From: JALORV01 sp963766365
GTDB lineage: Bacteria; Pseudomonadota; Gammaproteobacteria; Burkholderiales; Burkholderiaceae_F
DNA: 64,000 nt
Reading direction: 5' to 3'
Assembly (NCBI GenBank): GCA_963766365.1
Contig: CAVXZK010000006.1
Coordinates: 124,001-188,000 of the forward strand
The position numbers were made by a program, and so were the translations under genes. Numbering within the stretch: position 1 is the stretch's first letter; every line of letters starts with the position of its first letter. The notes under the pieces are model-generated. The model saw only the letters and a program-made list of their open reading frames with translations. It ran no database searches and was not told the DNA's origin. This document shows positions 63,777 through 64,000 of this stretch, piece by piece.

Positions 63777-64000
63777 AAGCGCAGCCCGACGCCCAGCGAC
63801 ATCATCGGCTCGAAGCGGGCTTCGTCGGCGGCTCCTGCCGCGTCCAGTGCCCGCGCATCCATTCCGCAGGGTCCAGCTGCTACTCCACCCGGACAACCCC
63901 AGGTCGCCAGGCTGCCGCGCTGGTACATCACACCCAGATCCGCCGTCAGATAGAGGCCGCTGCGCGCTGCCGTTCCCAGCCCCCAGCCAACGCCAAGGTA
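63773..64000 (-). CDS. Outer-membrane beta-barrel protein, C-terminal part (cut by window edge)
   Basis: The last 75 residues of a minus-strand frame: YLGVGWGLGTAARSGLYLTA, DLGVMYQRGS, a short loop with two cysteines, and SLGVGLRF at the end. Alternating hydrophobic residues and the terminal F are typical of barrel proteins. Family cannot be decided without the rest. Confidence 0.65.
   Translation of the reverse strand, partial: YLGVGWGLGTAARSGLYLTADLGVMYQRGSLATWGCPGGVAAGPCGMDARALDAAGAADEARFEPMMSLGVGLRF

Overview
This window looks like chromosomal core sequence of a GC-rich betaproteobacterium, most likely of the Burkholderiales. That rests on gene order and families seen here: a Chp/Pil chemosensory operon next to rubredoxin and thiD-thiE-hemL, the nrdR-ribD-ribE-ribB-ribH-nusB-thiL-pgpA-pncC run, a Bug-type (TctC) solute-binding protein, several Gram-negative general porins, and rplM-rpsI near coq7. 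No rRNA, tRNA, prophage, insertion sequence or CRISPR array was found.

Layout. 1-5.2 kb (minus): pilG, pilH, pilI, pilJ and a chpA/pilL-type histidine kinase cut by the window edge. 5.3-11.3 kb: rubredoxin, then plus-strand thiD-like, thiE, hemL, an ScsB/DsbD-type thiol reductant transporter and a periplasmic peroxiredoxin-like protein. 11.4-13.6 kb (minus): groES-groEL with a CIRCE operator and a sigma70-type promoter. 13.8-14.6 kb: a stand-alone gene for a Cas6e-family CRISPR RNA endonuclease with no cas genes or array in the window, the most unusual object here. 14.6-25 kb: secreted DUF1501/DUF1800 pair, dacB, a YqjD/YqjE/YqjK-like envelope cluster, EamA exporter, pyrF, CorC-like transporter, TPR protein and fluoroacetate-dehalogenase-like hydrolase. 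26.5-39.9 kb (minus): riboflavin, thiamine and phospholipid genes, a large MscS-family channel, two small heat-shock proteins, nrdR, and glyA behind a ZTP riboswitch. 40-50.8 kb: MgtC/DUF4010 transporter, phosphatase, PEBP protein, dtd, fatty acid desaturase, tyrS, M23 peptidase, anmK, erpA, bactofilin, and rpsI-rplM. 51-55.4 kb: osmC, coq7 and two porins, in which several reading frames are broken by single-base indels. 55.5-64 kb: glpD-glpK, Bug receptor, a nucleotidyltransferase-fold protein, a PHB-depolymerase-like esterase, a YjdF-like membrane protein, an intact porin, a small unknown protein and the end of an outer-membrane protein gene.

Functional themes. The pil genes form one signalling pathway for type IV pilus motility. 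The rib, thi, hemL, pyrF and glyA genes are cofactor, nucleotide and one-carbon metabolism; the ZTP riboswitch ties glyA to folate stress. ScsB plus the peroxiredoxin-like protein, OsmC, sHSPs and GroESL are stress and protein-quality functions. RibB carries a C-terminal RibA-like domain without the cyclohydrolase zinc site, and the ThiD-like protein lacks several catalytic signatures, so GTP cyclohydrolase II and probably HMP-P kinase activity should be encoded elsewhere.

Caveat: frameshifts cluster between about 50.3 and 55.4 kb (rplM, osmC, two porins). They are single-base changes, often in short homopolymers, inside otherwise conserved sequence, so sequence error must be excluded before calling them pseudogenes.
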